Assembly (NCBI GenBank): GCA_964019335.1
Contig: OZ025749.1
Span: 62,001 to 126,000 of the forward strand
Direction: 5' to 3'
From: Diplonema japonicum
Taxonomy: Eukaryota; Euglenozoa; Diplonemea; Diplonemida; Diplonemidae
DNA: 64,000 bases
Shown: in pieces, positions 58,084-64,000 of the stretch
Layout of the letters: each line of letters opens with the position of its first letter
How positions within the stretch are numbered: the stretch's first letter is position 1
Translations under genes and position numbers: made by a program
The notes under the pieces: model-generated
The model's database searches: none
Told to the model about the DNA's origin: nothing
The model's input: only the letters and a program-made list of their open reading frames with translations

Positions 58084-58635
58084 ATGAATGAGGACGGTAA
58101 GCCCATGTCGATAGAACTTGAGGAAGTCCACATTGGTATTGAGAGTATCGTTGATGACCCAGCAGGTGTCATTGGAGAGAACAAAGGGGCCGTGCCGTGG
58201 AGCATGGGGGACGGGCTGTGTTGGGGGAGCTGCGGCTTGGTGTGCAGTGTTGCAGGGTGGGTGTTTTGCGCAGTAGAAAGGAGTGAGTGCGACTGGTGGT
58301 GGGCTCTGATGGTTACTCCACCACTCTTCTTGATAACAGGAATTCTGTTTGAGTTTCTTGTAGTGGAGAAGCGCTCTCACAAACTTCTGTGCTGCCTCTT
58401 TCCCCCCAATCAGTGGCGCCGTACTGGGTTGTTATTCGTCGTCTTTGAGGCCTTCGCCCTCCTTACCGCCGGCAGCTTCGTCATCAGCGACATGCGAGGG
58501 GCGTGCCCCTCCACCACCCCTTTGCAGTGGATTTTCTGCTCGTTCATCGGCTGCGCCCTCCTCCTCTCGATTTTCAAGGATGTGTTCGCCGTGATACCCC
58601 CCCCACAACAATATTCGCATTTAGAAGGAGCTTGA
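58084..58635 (+). CDS. Four-helix membrane protein of unknown family
   Basis: The protein has 183 residues. An acidic cytosolic-looking N-terminus (1-40) is followed by four hydrophobic segments at about 44-62, 73-94, 114-134 and 148-166, with short loops rich in Cys and Trp (ERSECDWWW). Both termini probably lie on the same side. No motif identifies a family; tetraspanin-like CCG is not present. The A-rich leader and GC-rich codon use match neighbouring genes, which supports it being real. Confidence 0.65.
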   Translation: MNEDGKPMSIELEEVHIGIESIVDDPAGVIGENKGAVPWSMGDGLCWGSCGLVCSVAGWVFCAVERSECDWWWALMVTPPLFLITGILFEFLVVEKRSHKLLCCLFPPNQWRRTGLLFVVFEAFALLTAGSFVISDMRGACPSTTPLQWIFCSFIGCALLLSIFKDVFAVIPPPQQYSHLEGA

Positions 58636-59993
58636 ATTTGCTTTTTTTTTTTTTTTTTTTTTTTTTTTTTCGTTGTGAATATCTAGCTGGTGTTTTTTTT
58701 GTTTTTTTTTTTTCTTAGTTTTTTTTTTTTTTTCCCCCAGTTTACAGCCCTCCCCGTTCTTTTTTTTTTATTTTATTTCGATCTTCAGCAAAAAAAAAGA
58801 AGGGGGATAAAAATACCATATTTGTAGTTGAGGTTGTTGTTTTTTTTTTTTTTAAAAGAGGGGATAAAAAAAATAGAATTGAAGCATCCTTTCGAGAATT
58901 GGCAGATCTTCAAGCATAGAAAAAAAGGGGAACAAAAAAAAAAAAAACCACTTTTTAAAAAAAAGAATTCAGCCTCTGGGGGGATGGAGCATGATGTAAA
59001 CCTCTTTTAAAAAAAGAATTCACACACCTTTTTCTTTGTTAAAGTTTCACCTCCCTCCTCATACCTTGTTCCTTTTATTGGGTATCTTTTTATATTCTTC
59101 CCCCCCCCCCCCCCCGACCCAAGTTTCTGCAAATATACTGGTTCGCAGTGGCTCTATGTTTCTTTTTTTATCCAAACACCCGCCACTTTCATTTTTTTTA
59201 AGGTACCACCCCCCCTTAGCGGAAGATGGATACCAAAGAAAGAGTGATTTTTTTTATGCTATTTTCTTTTTTTTTTTTTAAATCCTGACCCGCCCCTCTG
59301 AGGAAAAAATAAAAAAGGGGAAAAAAAAAAATGTTTAAAAGGAAAAAAAAAAAGAAGGGGTTAAGGGTGCGGGTGAAAAGGTTTTCTTTGCTTTTCTCTC
59401 TTTTTTTTCTTCTTCTTTTTCGTATTCTCTCTCCCACATTTCTTTTTTTAAGTGGTGGGGATAACATGAAAATATAAGAAGTACATCAGATGTGTTGTTC
59501 GCTGTTGACCTCCTCGTCGGTCATCACCGGTAGCACCCGAGTGGAAGAACGTAACGCAGATGCTCAGGGTGACGAACAGGCAGCAAACTGCACGAGCGCA
59601 GAATCTTGGTTATTAAGGACACGACGCGGAACGCAGAAGAAGCTACTGCTCGGCCGAGGAGTGCCTCCTGTAATCAAGTAGGTAGTTCGTGCTTCATTGC
59701 ACGCTTAACGCCACCTAGTGTTGCAATCAAAGCCCCATTTTTTTTTTTCTTTTTTTTCTTTTTGTTTCTCATCCTCTCCCCCATTTCTTTTTCTTCTTCT
59801 GTTTTCGCAAGAAAACGAGAAAAAAAAAAGAAAATGAAAACTGGACAAGAAAGTGGCAAGAAAAAAAAAAGGGAAGACATTCTGGGAAAAAAAAAGGCAA
59901 CCCAGCCGTAGCGGGGGGGGGGGGGGGGGAGAAAGACCCACTCCCCAACACGAAGAAATGCGGCAGACAAGACAAGGGGGAGGGGGGCGTTTC

Positions 59994-60030
<37 letters not shown>

Positions 60031-60170
60031 CTCCTGTTTATCCCGTCTTTTTTATTTATTTATTTTTTTTTTGTCCGATCCTCAAGGGCAAGGTGCGTAA
60101 CGGTTGGTGTGAAAAAGGGGGGAGAAAAAAAAGTTTTTTTTCTTCCCCCCGCCCCTCCTGAGTTATTTGG

Positions 60171-60205
<35 letters not shown>

Positions 60206-60255
60206 ATTCTCAAAAAAAAAAAAAAAACTGTCAGGGGATTTAAAAAAAAAAAAAA
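58636..60255. other. 1.6 kb intergenic, homopolymer tracts plus one gene fragment
   Basis: Mostly runs of T, A, C and G. The only complex part is 59470-59730, described separately. No RNA gene is visible. Confidence 0.55.
59476..59690 (+). pseudogene. Degenerate fragment shared with the array spacers
   Basis: The segment 59574-59672 matches 1442-1587 of the array spacer closely (GAACAGGCAGCAAACTGCAC shared) except for a ~42 bp deletion after CTTGGTT. The 5' part (AAGAAGTACATCAGATGTG) resembles 22514-22547. A 63-codon frame spans the area but does not match the frame that looks coding in the array copy. Interpretation: remnants of one dispersed gene or element at three places in the window. 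Confidence 0.5.
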
Positions 60256-61395
60256 ATGTCGTGCCTGGCCCCAACAAAAAGACTGCTGGCGGCAAGAACC
60301 GCTTTTCAAGAATTCGGACGCATGCCCCAGAAGAGAGACCCTGACTACGTCGATTCAGGGAAACCCATCCACAGCTTCAACGACATGTTCTCGGGGTACC
60401 TGTTCCCGATGTCAACGTTCACGTCCGCAAAGCCTAGCTATCTGAGGTCGGGCGAGCCGTCCATGCTCCACTGGTACACGTTGAAAGGAATGACGAAAAA
60501 AGAAGCGAAGGTGGGGAAATTCAAGGAATGGTATAAGGAGGCCTTGGGCTCCGTGCAATATATGGATGGGTTTGACTACCCGGAACTTCAAAACGGCGAT
60601 GATTTGTTGAAAATAAATGGAGACGAAGAAGGCGCATGGAATGACATCGCAGTAGTCAGAACCGGGAAAGCAGGGGAATTTGTTACGGAATTGAAGAACC
60701 TCCGGGACAACCCCAGCCGGGTGAAAAAAGATGTTGAAGCTTTGATAGCGAAATTTGTTCAGTGGACGGATCCTACGGTAGCTGGCTACAGTGGTGCTGA
60801 GGTCATCCCCTCTGACGTTTTAGCTGGACAACCATTATCTGTATATGAAACTCTTCTTCTTCTTTGTGCTGAAGCGCAGGACTGGATCAACACCACCGCC
60901 TTGGTTCGAGAGATGGGCCACCGAAACGTCCACCTCCGTGCCCCTGTAGCCGCTGCCCTCTTCAACTACATCCAAACTGCTCAAACTGCTCTGAACCTTT
61001 TCGAGGTTTTGAAAAAAGAGGGTGTCAAGATACACCTGCACACGTACCAGGCGATGCTCCGTGTCTTGGACCGTATTGAGGAAAGTGATCGTGGAATGGC
61101 CTTTAAAGCGCAGTGGGAGGAGACAGGCGATGTGAGTGGGGACATGATGGACTTTATATTAAGTATTTTTTTTTTTTTTTTTTTTTTTTAAAATTTAAAA
61201 AAAAAAAAACTAGATGGGAGTGAAGACACGTTGTTCCCCGAAACGTCGCCTTACCTCAATACTGTGTCAAACCAGGACCCGAAGGTGTGTTTGTTTGTTG
61301 TTGGACATAAGAAATAATAATAAAATAAAAAAAAAAAGGTTGAAGTCGAACGGGCGATTAGCGAACTGCTTCATGTGGACCGAGCTCAAATGTAA
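60256..61395 (+). CDS. PPR-like helical-repeat protein, probably mitochondrial
   Basis: Joined from 60256-61162, 61214-61284 and 61339-61395, the product has 344 residues. The N-terminus (MSCLAPTKRLLAARTAFQEF) is Arg/Ala-rich without acidic residues for its first 17, consistent with a mitochondrial presequence. Residues about 195-295 form pentatricopeptide-like helix pairs (VYETLLLLCAEAQDWINTTA, VAAALFNYIQTAQTALNLFE, HTYQAMLRVLDRI). PPR proteins bind organelle RNA. The introns (51 nt GTATTT...CTAG; 54 nt GTGTGT...AAAG) are supported by open, protein-like exons between stop-rich tracts but not by homology, so the last 40 residues are less certain. Confidence 0.7.
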
Positions 61396-61618
61396 GAAGC
61401 GAAACAAAACAAAAAAAAAAAAAAAAAATCAAGAAAAAAAAATTTTTTTTTTCTTTTTACAGTGTAAATCCCATTTTTTAAAAAAAAAAAAAACCCCCCT
61501 TTTTTTTTCCCCCAAAAAAATCAAAAAAAGATTTTTTTTTCTTAAATCAGGGGGAGGAGAGGGGGGAGGAGGAGAGGACAACAAAAAAAAAAAAAAAAAA
61601 AAAAAATCACAAAAAAAA

Positions 61619-63927
<2,309 letters not shown>

Positions 63928-63952
<25 letters not shown>

Positions 63953-64000
63953 CTTTTTTTTTTTTTTCCCTCCACCTTTTTTGTTTATTTGTGTGATAAG
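63928..64000. other. Window end, A and T tracts
   Basis: A runs, T runs and CTCCACC; no feature visible. Confidence 0.5.

Noticed and set aside
61214-61618. Kinesin N-terminal extension from 61214
   Set aside because: The open frame there is poly-lysine and poly-phenylalanine from homopolymers and covers the last exons of the PPR-like gene.

Overview
This window looks like nuclear DNA of a microbial eukaryote whose lineage I cannot name. It carries spliceosomal genes with GT-AG introns, eukaryote-specific proteins (SMU1, the UFMylation/ER-phagy adaptor C53, kinesin-13, SMC, cytosolic RPL12, a mitochondrial carrier), the standard genetic code (TAA and TGA stops), and GC-rich coding islands separated by long runs of A, T, G or C. 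Every well-supported gene reads on the + strand. Intergenic gaps can be under 150 bp, most start codons sit directly behind an A-rich tract, and the introns I can place by protein homology are tiny (37-178 nt) and made mostly of homopolymers.

Region 1 (1 to about 20195) is a tandem array of a ~3.75 kb unit. Each unit carries one intronless gene for an identical 549-residue secreted, cysteine-rich protein with two sushi (CCP)-like modules. Five full copies and one left-truncated copy are present, so the array continues to the left of the window. Silent SNPs and homopolymer lengths alternate A-B-A-B, which points to a ~7.5 kb dimeric higher-order repeat. Each spacer holds an in-frame duplicate of the gene's last codons behind a splice-acceptor-like site, a degenerate gene fragment and a possible small minus-strand ORF.

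Region 2 (20.3-46.7 kb) is a dense run of single-copy genes: a membrane-anchored coiled-coil protein, an RraA-like protein, a DnaQ-like exonuclease, a histidine phosphatase with an F-box-like segment, RPL12, a ZIP11-type zinc transporter, a small CTD phosphatase, C53/CDK5RAP3, a divergent SMC ATPase with a minisatellite-encoded extension, SMU1, a first ubiquitin-like/leucine-rich-repeat gene, a mitochondrial carrier, a secreted GH130-like protein, phosphatidylserine decarboxylase and a sirtuin-like protein. A 2.7 kb stretch at 30.5-33.2 kb is low-complexity sequence only.

Region 3 (40.5 kb and mainly 46.7-58 kb) is the most unusual part. It holds a local family of proteins with an N-terminal ubiquitin-like fold and a body of leucine-rich repeats: five intact genes and several decayed copies or fragments. 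Three members share an almost identical 5' ~106 nt and then diverge, and three end in a CaaX-like CCxx tail. The cluster also contains an ankyrin gene, a 1,034 bp element with 28 bp terminal inverted repeats and TA borders, three members of a short hairpin MITE (one further upstream), a foldback element, a tRNA-like SINE candidate, and a perfect 26 bp palindrome.

Region 4 (58-64 kb) has a four-helix membrane protein, a PPR-like helical-repeat protein with two introns, and a kinesin-13 with three introns. Assignments rest on motifs read by eye; no database search was run.
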